From: Methylorubrum populi
GTDB lineage: Bacteria > Pseudomonadota > Alphaproteobacteria > Rhizobiales > Beijerinckiaceae
DNA length: 64,000 nucleotides
Reading direction: 5' to 3'
Assembly (NCBI RefSeq): GCF_002355515.1
Contig: NZ_AP014809.1
Location: 4,116,501 to 4,180,500, forward strand
Part shown: positions 21,196-28,703 of the stretch, in pieces
Position numbering within the stretch: the first letter of the stretch is position 1
How the letters are laid out: every line of letters starts with the position of its first letter
The notes under the pieces: generated by a model
Told to the model about the DNA's origin: nothing
The model's database searches: none
What the model saw: only the letters and a program-made list of their open reading frames with translations
Translations under genes and position numbers: made by a program

Positions 21196-21579
21196 ATGAG
21201 CCGCACGGAATTCTCGAAGAAGGTTCGCCGCGATGCTTTCGTGCGCGCCGCTGGCCGCTGCGAGGGCGACGGCTGCGGCTGCAAGCTGACCACCGGCAAG
21301 TTCGACTACGACCACCGCATTCCCGATTGGATGGGCGGTGAGCCGATCTTGTCGAATTGTCAGGTGCTCTGCGACCCCTGCCACAAGGCCAAGACCCGGC
21401 AGGACGCGGCCGACCGCGCGAAGGCGCAGCGCCGCGAAGATAGACACCGCGGCATCTGGGCCGCGCCACGGCGTCAGATCCAAAGCCCCCCTTTTCCGAA
21501 GGCCGAGCCGCAGCGGCGGGCCTCCAAGCCGCTCGACAAGCTCCGCCTTCCTCCCCGCCAACTCTACGTGGAGCGCTGA
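21196..21579 (+). CDS. HNH endonuclease
   Basis: 127 residues from ATG 21196 (MSRTEFSKKVRRDAFVRA), with GAGG 5 nt upstream. HNH features: first Cys set (AAGRCEGDGCGCKL), catalytic FDYDHRIPDWMGG, then NCQVLCDPCHKAKTRQD, giving the zinc-bound beta-beta-alpha metal finger. HNH proteins nick or cut DNA; phage copies act in packaging, recombination or host-DNA damage. With the packaging genes deleted its present use is unclear. Confidence 0.85.
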   Translation: MSRTEFSKKVRRDAFVRAAGRCEGDGCGCKLTTGKFDYDHRIPDWMGGEPILSNCQVLCDPCHKAKTRQDAADRAKAQRREDRHRGIWAAPRRQIQSPPFPKAEPQRRASKPLDKLRLPPRQLYVER

Positions 21580-21582
21580 TCC

Positions 21583-21933
21583 ATGCCGGTGTCCCGCCGA
21601 GAAGCCCCGACGCACGCGGGCGCTGCGATCCGCTACGAGCGCCGCAAGAAGGGCCTGCATCTATCCGATGTGGCCCGGCAGGTGGGCGTATCCACCGCGA
21701 CGGTCTCCCGATGGGAGCGGGGCCGCGAGCCCATGCCCTTCGAGCGGCGCGAGGAAGTCGCCGAAGCGCTCGGCATCGATCCCGCACGCCTGAGCGACCC
21801 CGCGCCCGTCGAACTCACCAGTGAGGATCGCCGTGTCCTCGACGGCTACCACAGCCTGCCGCCGAGCGAGCGCGCCGCGATCCGTGATCTCCTGGGCCTG
21901 CGCCGCACCGCCGGGAGGCGTGCGTCATGCTGA
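21583..21933 (+). CDS. XRE-family HTH regulator
   Basis: 116 residues from ATG 21583, 3 nt after the HNH stop. The HTH spans about 15-70: GAAIRYERRKKGLHLSDVAR, VGVSTATVSRWERGREPM and RREEVAEALGIDPARL. A short C-terminal helix (DRRVLDGYHSLPPSERAAI) resembles those of XRE regulators that dimerise. It probably fine-tunes the rightward operon in addition to the main repressor. Confidence 0.85.
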   Translation: MPVSRREAPTHAGAAIRYERRKKGLHLSDVARQVGVSTATVSRWERGREPMPFERREEVAEALGIDPARLSDPAPVELTSEDRRVLDGYHSLPPSERAAIRDLLGLRRTAGRRASC

Positions 21934-22316
21934 ACCCCTCCGATCTCGCCTCCACCGATTGGGACAAGCTATCCACTGGCCTCTTGGCGCTGTCCGCCCG
22001 CCGGGCGCTGGCCTCGCGCCAGGGCGAGCGGATGCTGCAGCAGCGCTTCGCCCCGGTCGCCGAGGGTGAGCACCGCATCGCCCCGCACGACTTCCCCGCC
22101 GTCGAGGAAGATCTCGGCGAGATGGATCGGGAGTCGGCGTTGCTCGCTCAGACGGCGCACGCGCTGGCGCTGGTCCGGCGGCTCGCCCGCGATGAGCAGA
22201 GCGGCCGGCCGGCGCCGGTGGAGAGCCACACCGAGGCGCGCAGCCCCTCGGCCCGCAACCTCATCGCCCGCGCCTTCGCCGCCCTCACGTCCTCTCGCAA
22301 TGGAGGGGCCGCATGA
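21927..22316 (+). CDS. Phage hypothetical protein
   Basis: 129 residues from ATG 21927, overlapping the XRE stop by 7 nt. Helical: LLALSARRALASRQGERML, then ESALLAQTAHALALVRRLA, then SARNLIARAFAALTSS. No family recognised. Stop overlaps the next ATG (22313) by 4 nt, so the genes are co-translated. Confidence 0.5.
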   Translation: MLNPSDLASTDWDKLSTGLLALSARRALASRQGERMLQQRFAPVAEGEHRIAPHDFPAVEEDLGEMDRESALLAQTAHALALVRRLARDEQSGRPAPVESHTEARSPSARNLIARAFAALTSSRNGGAA

Positions 22317-22351
22317 CCGGCGACATCACCGTCGACAGCTTCGCTGGCCGC
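22313..22351 (+). pseudogene. Possible 5' remnant of a C5-methyltransferase gene
   Basis: The first residues of this frame, MTGDITVDSFAG, resemble the start of phage C5-cytosine methylases (M-x-VDSFAGGGG...). After about 12 codons the similarity stops. The open frame continues to 22840, but its residues are not protein-like and lie antisense to the gene at 22360-22803. The most economical view is a methylase gene cut off by an insertion or deletion. The evidence is short, so confidence is low. Confidence 0.35.
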
Positions 22352-22359
22352 GCCGTGCC

Positions 22360-22803
22360 TCAATGGATTGTTTCCGAGGCCGGCGCTCGTTCAGGCACCC
22401 CGCTGCCGAACAGTGGAGCAGCCCGCAGGCGGACAGACAGTTTCCATGCCTCCTTCCGCACTGTCTCAGCCAAAAAGCGTTCGCCGGTATCGACGATAAC
22501 GAGCACGAACCGCTCAGGAACCCCGAGGACGCTGTTTACAGACAGGCGGGCGCTGAATTCTGCGCGATCTTCTACGCGGCACCATATATTTTTTCCAGAA
22601 TGCGGAAGTATCAGGCCGATATCTCCAGATCTGGCAGAGTCAATGTTTTGCCTATCCATTTCTTCGACCGCTGCTGTTCTTGTTGTGAAACAAGTTGTAG
22701 TGCGGCCGTTTAACGACATCATGCCAAGATCATTAAAATACGATGCATGTGGCCAGGTAAGTGCCGGTATCAGGCGCTCCGGGCAGCTAAAACAATTTTC
22801 CAT
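22360..22803 (-). CDS. Leftward hypothetical protein inserted in rightward operon
   Basis: 147 residues from ATG 22803. Two cysteines lie near the start (MENCFSCPER), then SGDIGLILPHSGKNIWCRVED, ERFVLVIVDTGERFLAE and AWKLSVRLRAAPLFG, a plausible beta-rich fold. Its base composition is visibly less GC-rich than the flanking phage genes, and it is the only leftward gene in the middle of the rightward operon, both marks of a moron acquired separately. Family not recognised. Confidence 0.55.
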   Translation of the reverse strand: MENCFSCPERLIPALTWPHASYFNDLGMMSLNGRTTTCFTTRTAAVEEMDRQNIDSARSGDIGLILPHSGKNIWCRVEDRAEFSARLSVNSVLGVPERFVLVIVDTGERFLAETVRKEAWKLSVRLRAAPLFGSGVPERAPASETIH

Positions 22804-22836
22804 TCTTTCAGCCGCACTCGATGACGGAGCCCCAGC

Positions 22837-23937
22837 ATGACCGTCTCCCTCGCCTCCGAGACACGAGCGCCTGTGGGGGCGAGAGAGCCTTTGTGCGTGC
22901 TCGACCTTTTCTCCTGCATCGGCTGCCACGCGATCGGCTTCCACCGCGCGGGCTTCCAGACGGCCGCCTTCGTGGAGGCCAACCCCGTGCGCCGCGATGT
23001 CCTCGCGCGCCGCTTCCCGGGTATCCCGATCCATGACGACGTGCGCACCTATGCCGGACAGCGAGGCGAAGCCGACATCATCGTCGGCGGGCCGCCCTGC
23101 CAGGGCACCAGCGTCGCTGCCGCTGTTCACGGATACCGGACAGGCACCACCCTCTGGCCCGACATGCTCCGGATCTGCCTCGACGTTCGCCCGGAATGGG
23201 TTGTCGTGGAGCAGCCTCCGGGCAACGCGCGATGGGAAGCCGACGTCGCTGGCGATCTCGCAGGTGCTGGCTACCACACTGCCCGACTTGAGTTTGAGGC
23301 TCGAAACGTTGGCGCGCCTTTCGAGCGTCGGCGCGTGTTCATCCTGGCCAGCTCCAGCCTGCCGCGACTGGAGATCGCCTGGTCGGCGGGACCATCCGAG
23401 ATTGAGCGCGTCGCGCGGGCAGCAGATGCCCGAGGTGCTTGGAACCCGAGTGTCCTGCGCGCTCTACGAGTGGATGCTCGCTCTGCCGGCGAGATGGAGC
23501 GATCCGAGAGCCGGCTGAGGCGCGAGCGGATCGAGGCCCTGGGCGACAGCAATCCCCCCGAGATGATGGAGGTCGTTGCCGGCTGCATCGCGCGTGCCAT
23601 CCTCGCCCCATCCGACGCCCCAACTGCACCCGACCGGAAAGACCTTTCCGGACAAAACGTGTCCCTTTCCATTTCCGAAGGGCAGAGCGCGAACGGCGGG
23701 GCAACGGGTACGGAACGATCTGTTCCGACCCCTGGCGGTCTCGCTGAAGGGGGGGCGGTCTTGAAGGTCTCTGCCGAGCAAGTCCTCGCCGCACGTACCC
23801 CTCAGGGCGGCTGGACGAAGGCGCAACTCGCGGCCTGGGGCGTGCCGTGGCCTCCCCCCAAGGGCTGGCGAGAACGGCTCACCGCCGACGAGCCCCGCAC
23901 CCTCTCCCCCGTCAACCCTCCCGCGAAGGAAGCCTAG
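22837..23937 (+). CDS. C5-cytosine DNA methyltransferase-like protein
   Basis: 366 residues from ATG 22837. Motif I is DLFSCIG (23-29) and motif IV GGPPCQGTS with the catalytic Cys at 88. The ENV of motif VI reads EQP (125-127), and VGAPFERRRVFILAS fits motif VIII. Motif X is suggested by NPPEMMEVVAGCIARA (about 246-261). The last 50 residues (LAARTPQGGWTKAQLAAWGV, then PPPKGWRERL) are an added module common in methylobacterial phage proteins. It could methylate cytosines of phage DNA to avoid restriction; the target site cannot be read from sequence. Confidence 0.8.
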   Translation: MTVSLASETRAPVGAREPLCVLDLFSCIGCHAIGFHRAGFQTAAFVEANPVRRDVLARRFPGIPIHDDVRTYAGQRGEADIIVGGPPCQGTSVAAAVHGYRTGTTLWPDMLRICLDVRPEWVVVEQPPGNARWEADVAGDLAGAGYHTARLEFEARNVGAPFERRRVFILASSSLPRLEIAWSAGPSEIERVARAADARGAWNPSVLRALRVDARSAGEMERSESRLRRERIEALGDSNPPEMMEVVAGCIARAILAPSDAPTAPDRKDLSGQNVSLSISEGQSANGGATGTERSVPTPGGLAEGGAVLKVSAEQVLAARTPQGGWTKAQLAAWGVPWPPPKGWRERLTADEPRTLSPVNPPAKEA

Positions 23938-23939
23938 CG

Positions 23940-24257
23940 ATGACCGAGACCGAACACCTTCTGCTGTGCCTCGCGGAGGAATGCGACGAGGTGGGCCAGC
24001 GCGTCATGAAGGCCCTGCGCTTCGGCTTGGACGAGGTTCAGCCCGGCCAGCCGCACAGCAACGCCGCACGCATCACGCACGAGCTTCACGACCTGATCTC
24101 TGTCGCCGCGATCCTGAGCGACATGGGCGTGATCCCCAATCCGTATCCGATCAACGCCGTCGTGGAGGCCAAAGCCCAGAAGATCGCAAAGTTCATGGAG
24201 ATCGGCCGCCGCGAAGGTGTGCTGGTCCAGGCTTCCACCCTCACCCCCGGAGCCTGA
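23940..24257 (+). CDS. MazG-like nucleotide pyrophosphohydrolase family protein
   Basis: 105 residues from ATG 23940 with AAGGA upstream. The all-alpha pattern LLLCLAEECDEVGQRVMKAL, GLDEVQPG, then ITHELHDLISVAAIL resembles MazG/dUTPase-like NTP pyrophosphohydrolases, with EEC-D-E and E-x2-D as likely metal ligands. Such proteins hydrolyse NTPs or dampen ppGpp signalling in infected cells. The similarity is by pattern, so the substrate is unknown. Confidence 0.65.
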   Translation: MTETEHLLLCLAEECDEVGQRVMKALRFGLDEVQPGQPHSNAARITHELHDLISVAAILSDMGVIPNPYPINAVVEAKAQKIAKFMEIGRREGVLVQASTLTPGA

Positions 24258-24297
24258 CGCCATGTCCACCACCACCCACCAGGGCGCGGACTTGGCC

Positions 24298-24516
24298 TCA
24301 CTCGAACCCGGTGATCGCCCGGACCTCGGGAGAGTCAGGATCGGACACGTTCGGGACGGTCGAGAGCCAGTCTACGGCCAAGATGCCGGCCAGAACTATC
24401 ACCACGACGATCAGCACCGGGGTCAGCCACCTGGCGTAAGCGCGCAGTCCGTGGATCACCATGCAGCCGAGCACGAAGACACCGGCTTGGTAGAGGCTGA
24501 CCGCAGGGCGGGCCAT
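24298..24516 (-). CDS. Small membrane protein
   Basis: 72 residues from ATG 24516 with GGAG upstream. Two hydrophobic stretches: VSLYQAGVFVLGCMVIHGL (about 6-24) and LTPVLIVVVIVLAGILAVD (about 31-49), then a polar tail. Opposite strand to its neighbours. Function unknown; small two-span prophage proteins are often exclusion or holin-like, but nothing here is diagnostic. Confidence 0.55.
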   Translation of the reverse strand: MARPAVSLYQAGVFVLGCMVIHGLRAYARWLTPVLIVVVIVLAGILAVDWLSTVPNVSDPDSPEVRAITGFE

Positions 24517-24636
24517 GGCATGAACTCCAGACGTATCTGCGTCGCTCCTCCTACCGCAGGAGCTCGGCTTCGATGAAGTCGCGCGCCGCCCTATCCCAAC
24601 CCACCCCCACCACCGAAGACAAGGGGAGAGAGGATC

Positions 24637-25107
24637 GTGGGTAGAGAGAGGGGCGGCGTCGCCCTGAGCGCCAGCGCACCGGGCGCGCCCGAGATCACCC
24701 GCACGACCCCGCTGCGCCTCGCAGACGCCGCTGCCCTGGCCTTCCCGAATGGCGGGATGACAGCCTCAGGGCTCCGACGCGAGCGCGACCGCGGGCGGCT
24801 TGTCACCGAAGTCGTCGCGGGGAAGGAATACACCACGCTCGCCGCGATCGAGCGCATGAGGACGCTATGCCGCGCGCAGCCAAAGGCCCCCGTCTCTACC
24901 TCGTCGCTGCCCGCCGCAACGCCGAGGGCCGCATCGTCACCGCCTCTCGATGGGTCATCCGGGACGGCGCCAAAATGCTCAGCACAGGATGCAGCGAAAG
25001 CGACGTTGCAGGCGCTCATCAAGCCCTCGCCGACTACCTCCGCGCCGCGCACCGGCCGGCGCGGAGCCAACGTGGTCTCGATGACATCTCGCTCGCGGAT
25101 GTCCTGA
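24637..25107 (+). CDS. Excisionase-like DNA-binding protein
   Basis: 156 residues. Residues 20-75 match the small winged-helix proteins that sit before integrases in alphaproteobacterial phages: PLRLADAAALAFPNGGMTAS, GLRRERDRGRLVTEVVAGKE, YTTLAAIERMRTLCR. The C-terminal 75 residues are low in complexity and overlap the integrase start (24867) in another frame. As an excisionase it would steer the integrase toward excision. Confidence 0.65.
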   Translation: MGRERGGVALSASAPGAPEITRTTPLRLADAAALAFPNGGMTASGLRRERDRGRLVTEVVAGKEYTTLAAIERMRTLCRAQPKAPVSTSSLPAATPRAASSPPLDGSSGTAPKCSAQDAAKATLQALIKPSPTTSAPRTGRRGANVVSMTSRSRMS

Positions 25108-26012
25108 ACATTTACGCGACCGACCACGTCGCGCAGCATCCCGACCGGCACCGCATCGCGCAGCGCCTGAACCGGCTCTTGGACTGGTGGGGGCCGAAGA
25201 CCCTCGCCCAGGTCACGGGCGCCACCTGCCGCGCTTACGCGACGCACCGGGGCAACGCCGGCGGCGCGCGGCGCGATCTGCAGGACCTCTCGGCCGCGAT
25301 CGGCCACCACCACCGCGAGGGCTACCACCGCGAGATCGTGAAGGTGGCCCTCCCGAAACGCGGCGAGGCCCGCGACCGCTGGCTGTCCCGCTCCGAAGTC
25401 GCCCGGCTGGTCTGGACGATGTGGCGGGCCCGCGAGGGCAGCCGGGCGGACGGGAAGGCCGGCAATACCACTGAGGGGCGGCACACGATGCACCACCTCG
25501 CGCGCTTCGTGCTGCTCGCCTACTCAACGGCGAGCCGGCCCGGCGCCGTGCTGACGGCGAGCTGGGAAGCCGCCGCCGGCCGCTCCTACATCGACCTCGA
25601 CAAGGGCGTCTTCTACCGGCTGCGCGAGGGCGCGCGCGAGACGAACAAGCGTCAGCCTCCGGTGCGGCTGCCGCGCTCAATCCTGGCTCACCTGCGCCGG
25701 TGGCGGCGCCTGACGAACAGCGAGAGCGGTTTCGTCGTGGAGTGGCGCGGCCAGCCGGTGTCACGTGTGAAGGTCGGCTTCGCCAATGCGGTGAAGCTCG
25801 CCGGTCTGGGGGAGGGGGTCTCGCCACACACGCTGCGCCATTCGGCCGTGACACACCTGATGCAGCAGGGCGTGCCGACCTGGGAGGTAGCCGGGTTCGC
25901 GGGCATGGGGGAGGCGGTCCTGCGCCGCCACTATGCGCACCACCACCCGGATCATATGGGCGCCGCGGTGTCCGCGATGGGCGCTACACAGAAACGCTAC
26001 AGATTGGCGTGA
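24867..26012 (+). CDS. Tyrosine recombinase/phage integrase
   Basis: 381 residues from ATG 24867 (MPRAAKGPRLYLVAARRNAEG). The SAM-like core-binding domain is at about 70-160. The catalytic domain shows AYSTASRPGAVLTASW (first Arg), VSPHTLRHSAVTHLMQQG (His-x-x-Arg box) and VLRRHYAHHHPDHM with the nucleophilic Tyr preceded by Arg-His. It would recombine attP with the chromosomal tRNA gene whose 5' half lies 73 bp downstream. Repeated CGCTACA sequences at the 3' end (about 25982-26001) may be arm-type sites. Confidence 0.95.
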   Translation: MPRAAKGPRLYLVAARRNAEGRIVTASRWVIRDGAKMLSTGCSESDVAGAHQALADYLRAAHRPARSQRGLDDISLADVLNIYATDHVAQHPDRHRIAQRLNRLLDWWGPKTLAQVTGATCRAYATHRGNAGGARRDLQDLSAAIGHHHREGYHREIVKVALPKRGEARDRWLSRSEVARLVWTMWRAREGSRADGKAGNTTEGRHTMHHLARFVLLAYSTASRPGAVLTASWEAAAGRSYIDLDKGVFYRLREGARETNKRQPPVRLPRSILAHLRRWRRLTNSESGFVVEWRGQPVSRVKVGFANAVKLAGLGEGVSPHTLRHSAVTHLMQQGVPTWEVAGFAGMGEAVLRRHYAHHHPDHMGAAVSAMGATQKRYRLA

Positions 26013-26084
26013 ACCGATCACGAACGTTCCGTGATAATGCGCGTCAGTCGTCGTTGATTTTATTGAAGAAAATAGAAAAACCGG

Positions 26085-26125
26085 CCGTTATGAGCGGTCG
26101 GCTCTAACCATTGAGCTACAGGCCC
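26085..26125 (-). tRNA. 5' half of a CAU-anticodon tRNA gene at the prophage junction
   Basis: On the minus strand positions 1-41 of a tRNA are present: acceptor strand GGGCCTG, D-arm GCTC/GAGC, anticodon stem-loop GACCG-CTCATAA-CGG with anticodon CAT at 26090-26092. The CTCATAA loop and D-loop fit tRNA-Ile2 (lysidine) or elongator Met. From 26084 leftward the sequence turns into phage DNA with no variable loop, T-arm or 3' acceptor strand, so this copy is not functional. The core of attachment is therefore the anticodon stem. An intact copy should exist at the other prophage end, outside the window. Confidence 0.7.
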
Positions 26126-26403
26126 TCCGGCTCATCCGTCACAGACTTCACCCCCGGCTGGTGTCCGGCACCGGAGCGGGCGCGCGAAACGACGGTTGAG
26201 AGCTCGTCCGTGAGTAGCCGGGGCGGGGCCCTGCGGCAAGTCCTGCGGAGCCGGGGAAACCGGTCGGAGGCCCTGTTCGCTCAGGCGACCGCGGGACCGG
26301 CAACGTGGTGCGGACACCACCGAACGTGGCTCGGCCGGCGAGCGCTCGGTCGAGCGCGTCGCCGGATCGCGGCGGCGCCCGCATCACCGGCAGGGCCGGG
26401 CGG

Positions 26404-26595
26404 TCAGCGTTTCGGCCTCCGATCTTCCGGCATTTCCGGTTTGGGGTCCTTCGAAGGGTCGGGATTGTCGTCGGGCTTGACCGTCGCCCCCGGCGTGCCC
26501 TTGCCGGGATGCCCGGTCTGCTCGTCGATGTTCCCGAGCGCACCACCCTCCTGCGTCTTGCCGGCCTCCGTGCCAGGCTTTTCCGGCTTCCTCAT
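26404..26595 (-). CDS. Small hydrophilic hypothetical protein
   Basis: 63 residues from ATG 26595 with an excellent GGGAGAA site 6 nt upstream. Almost entirely polar (MRKPEKPGTEAGKTQEGG, ending MPEDRRPKR), Pro/Lys/Asp-rich and predicted to be disordered. It is the first gene outside the prophage junction. Function unknown; such short disordered proteins are common in methylobacterial genomes. Confidence 0.6.
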   Translation of the reverse strand: MRKPEKPGTEAGKTQEGGALGNIDEQTGHPGKGTPGATVKPDDNPDPSKDPKPEMPEDRRPKR

Positions 26596-26870
26596 GTCGT
26601 TCTCCCATGCGCGAAGCAAAAGCGCCCCGAGCCCGGAGAACGCGTGGCGAACCCACAAGGCGCCGCCTGATCGGCAGTATGATGCAGAATTGATGAGGCC
26701 GGGGCGGGGGCGCCTCTCGTCGCCGGAAACGGGATCGCAGGTGTCCGCGGTTGCTGAATGCGCTTCCCGCACCGGCGTCGGTCGCATGGCGGCGTCGCCC
26801 CGAACCTCCGGCGGCCCCTCGCGATCGGCGGCCGGCTGCCCTATGCTGAGAGCCCCAACAGGAGAACGCC

Positions 26871-27083
26871 ATGCACTATACCGTTCATTGGACCGCGCCT
26901 TCAGGCCCTTCGAGGGAGCCGCACGCGCTCGGAGCGAGGGCCGCCGAGCGGGCCATGACCTTCGCAAGCATGGGCGCCTCGGACGTCTACGTGGAGACCA
27001 CCGACGGACGGGTGTTCCGGGCGCCGGCCCAGATGGCCGCCCTGGTTCAGTACGCCCAGACCGCCGACGCCGACCAGGTCTGA
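26871..27083 (+). CDS. Small hypothetical protein
   Basis: 70 residues from ATG 26871 with AGGAG 8 nt upstream. Strand-helix-strand order: MHYTVHWTAPSG, ALGARAAERAMTFASMGASD, VYVETTDGRVF, then a short helix. The pattern suggests a small alpha/beta protein of unknown role. No operon partner. Confidence 0.6.
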   Translation: MHYTVHWTAPSGPSREPHALGARAAERAMTFASMGASDVYVETTDGRVFRAPAQMAALVQYAQTADADQV

Positions 27084-27127
27084 CCCCGCAAGTTCGGGCC
27101 GTCCGGCCCGTCTGTGCGGCGGCGGGA

Positions 27128-27331
27128 TCAGGAGCCGACGAGCTGCCACTCGAATACGAGTTGGCGCAGCCGCGCCTGGGCGGCGCGGCGAGCCTCGTCG
27201 AAGGTTCCGTAGCTCTGCGGGCCGTAGCGCCGGGGCGCGCCCTTCTCGACGATGGAGCAGACGAAGCGACCGGGACGCCGCCAGCACGGGCGCACGTCGA
27301 TGGAGTAGGGGTGGTCGTTCCGGTCAGGCAT
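27128..27331 (-). CDS. Small hypothetical protein
   Basis: 67 residues from ATG 27331 (MPDRNDHPYSIDVRPCWRR); a longer frame to 27379 adds 16 Gly-rich residues. Strands (YSIDVRPCW, GRFVCSIVEKG, RRYGPQSYGTFD) are followed by a helix (EARRAAQARLRQLVFEWQ), a common small methylobacterial fold of unknown function. Confidence 0.6.
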   Translation of the reverse strand: MPDRNDHPYSIDVRPCWRRPGRFVCSIVEKGAPRRYGPQSYGTFDEARRAAQARLRQLVFEWQLVGS

Positions 27332-27489
27332 CCGGACATCGTGCCATGCCCCTCGACCTCCACCAAGGCGCGGCGGCACCGTGAACGGCTCACATTTGCT
27401 TGCGGCCGGCTGCCTGCCGCCGATCCTCGGGCGCCTCCCCGGGCCCGCGGCGGACGGGCAGCGGACGGGCGGCCTTCAGGCCTCGTCCC

Positions 27490-27798
27490 TCAAGCCTCGT
27501 CCTCGGCCTGCGAGGGGCGCAGGGAGCGCTCGATCGTCTCCAGAACGGTCTTGGCGAGCGCCGCGTCCGGATCGTCTCGGAACAGCACGTCACGCAGCAT
27601 GGCGAGGTAGCCCTCGAGGCGCTCGTCGTAATGGTCGGAATCGATCGAACGCAGCACGCTTGCCAGGAAGCCCACCGCCATCTGGTGGGCCACCTGCTTG
27701 GCGCCGAGTTCGGCGAGCCCCTCGGCGAGGTTCGTCACCGCCGCATCGTGGCGCGCACTGACGGCGGCGAGCGCGGCGAGTTGCTGGGTCTGGTCCAT
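27490..27798 (-). CDS. Hypothetical protein
   Basis: 102 residues, all-helical: TQQLAALAAVSARHDAAVTN, then HQMAVGFLASVLRSIDSDHYDERLEGY split by a short turn, then AKTVLETIERSLRP. No recognised family. It lies 43 bp downstream of mntR on the same strand and could be co-transcribed with it. Confidence 0.55.
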   Translation of the reverse strand: MDQTQQLAALAAVSARHDAAVTNLAEGLAELGAKQVAHQMAVGFLASVLRSIDSDHYDERLEGYLAMLRDVLFRDDPDAALAKTVLETIERSLRPSQAEDEA

Positions 27799-27841
27799 CG
27801 GTATCGGGTCCTCGGAACGCGCCTGCGGTCGGAATCGCCGC

Positions 27842-28309
27842 TCACGACTTCGCGTCGGCGAAGCGGCGGAACGCCTCCAGCGTCTCGGCGCTCACATGGT
27901 GCTCGATGCCCTCCGCGTCGCGCCGCGCCGTCTCGGCACTGACGCCCACGGCGCGCAGGAAGCGCTCGACGATGCGGTGACGCTCCCGCGACTGCTCGGC
28001 CAGGGCCTGCCCGGCCGCGGTGAGAAACACGCCGCGATAGGGCCGCTGCTGCACGAGGCCGTCCTCGGCGAGGCGCTTGAGCATCTTGGCGACCGTCGGC
28101 TGGGCCACGCCGAGGCGGGCGGCGATGTCGACCTGCCGCGCCTCGCCACCATCGCCGATCAGGTCGGCGATCAGCTCGACGTAATCCTCCACGAGTTCGA
28201 GACGGCGCGCCTCGCGGGCCTGACGGAAGCTCTCGACATGGACCTCCGCATCGACGAGCGGCGCGTCCGCGCCCGCACGGTGCGATTCCGGTGCCGGCTT
28301 CTGCCTCAT
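27842..28309 (-). CDS. mntR: Manganese-dependent regulator MntR (DtxR family)
   Basis: 155 residues from ATG 28309 with GGGGCGAGAG upstream. The winged helix (about 35-95) contains [36 protein letters not shown] and [18 protein letters not shown]. The metal-binding and dimerisation helices include [16 protein letters not shown] and [20 protein letters not shown], where E-x-x-H-H and the upstream H/E residues bind Mn2+. No SH3 domain, as in MntR. With Mn2+ it should repress mntH, which lies divergent 395 bp away with an MntR-box-like palindrome between the genes. Confidence 0.9.
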   Translation of the reverse strand: MRQKPAPESHRAGADAPLVDAEVHVESFRQAREARRLELVEDYVELIADLIGDGGEARQVDIAARLGVAQPTVAKMLKRLAEDGLVQQRPYRGVFLTAAGQALAEQSRERHRIVERFLRAVGVSAETARRDAEGIEHHVSAETLEAFRRFADAKS

Positions 28310-28573
28310 CTCTCGCCCCATATCTCGCGACGCGTCCTGCATGAGGCGGCGGGCTCCTCCGTTCCCGGGCGCGGCCCGGCTGGCCCGCGCCCCACCTGAT
28401 CGACATGGTTCACGAAACACGCGCCGCACGGGCGACGCGCCACGGATCACGCTGCGGCGCCGGCGGGCGATCCGCCGGGTGTCGCGGGTCGTTCGTGGCG
28501 ACCTGTTTAACCTATGCGCACCGCGCGCGGGAACCCGGTCCCGGATCCTCTTGATCACAGCTTCGGCACAGCT

Positions 28574-28591
28574 TTATAGCTAAAGCTATAA
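28574..28591. promoter_or_regulatory. MntR-box-like palindrome upstream of mntH
   Basis: TTATAGC-TAAA-GCTATAA is an exact 7-bp inverted repeat with a 4-bp centre. It keeps the ATAGC-N4-GCTAT core known for enterobacterial MntR boxes. It stands out as AT-rich in GC-rich DNA, 113 bp before the mntH start and 265 bp from mntR, and probably overlaps the mntH promoter. Confidence 0.8.
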
Positions 28592-28703
28592 GACTGTATC
28601 GTCCCGACCGGCGCGGGGGAGCGGGCGCACCTCCCGCGCCGCGCCGTCCCGTCGGCCCTCCTGGGGGAGCGGCGGACCGGAGCCGGGGGAAACGGGCACC
28701 TCG

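Noticed and set aside
22313..22840. 175-codon rightward frame taken as one gene
   Set aside because: Only the first about 12 residues look like a protein family; the remainder is antisense to a better-supported leftward gene.
26111..27610. 499-codon plus-strand frame after the prophage
   Set aside because: Overlaps several short genes with good ribosome-binding sites on both strands; composition is Arg/Pro/Gly shadow-like.
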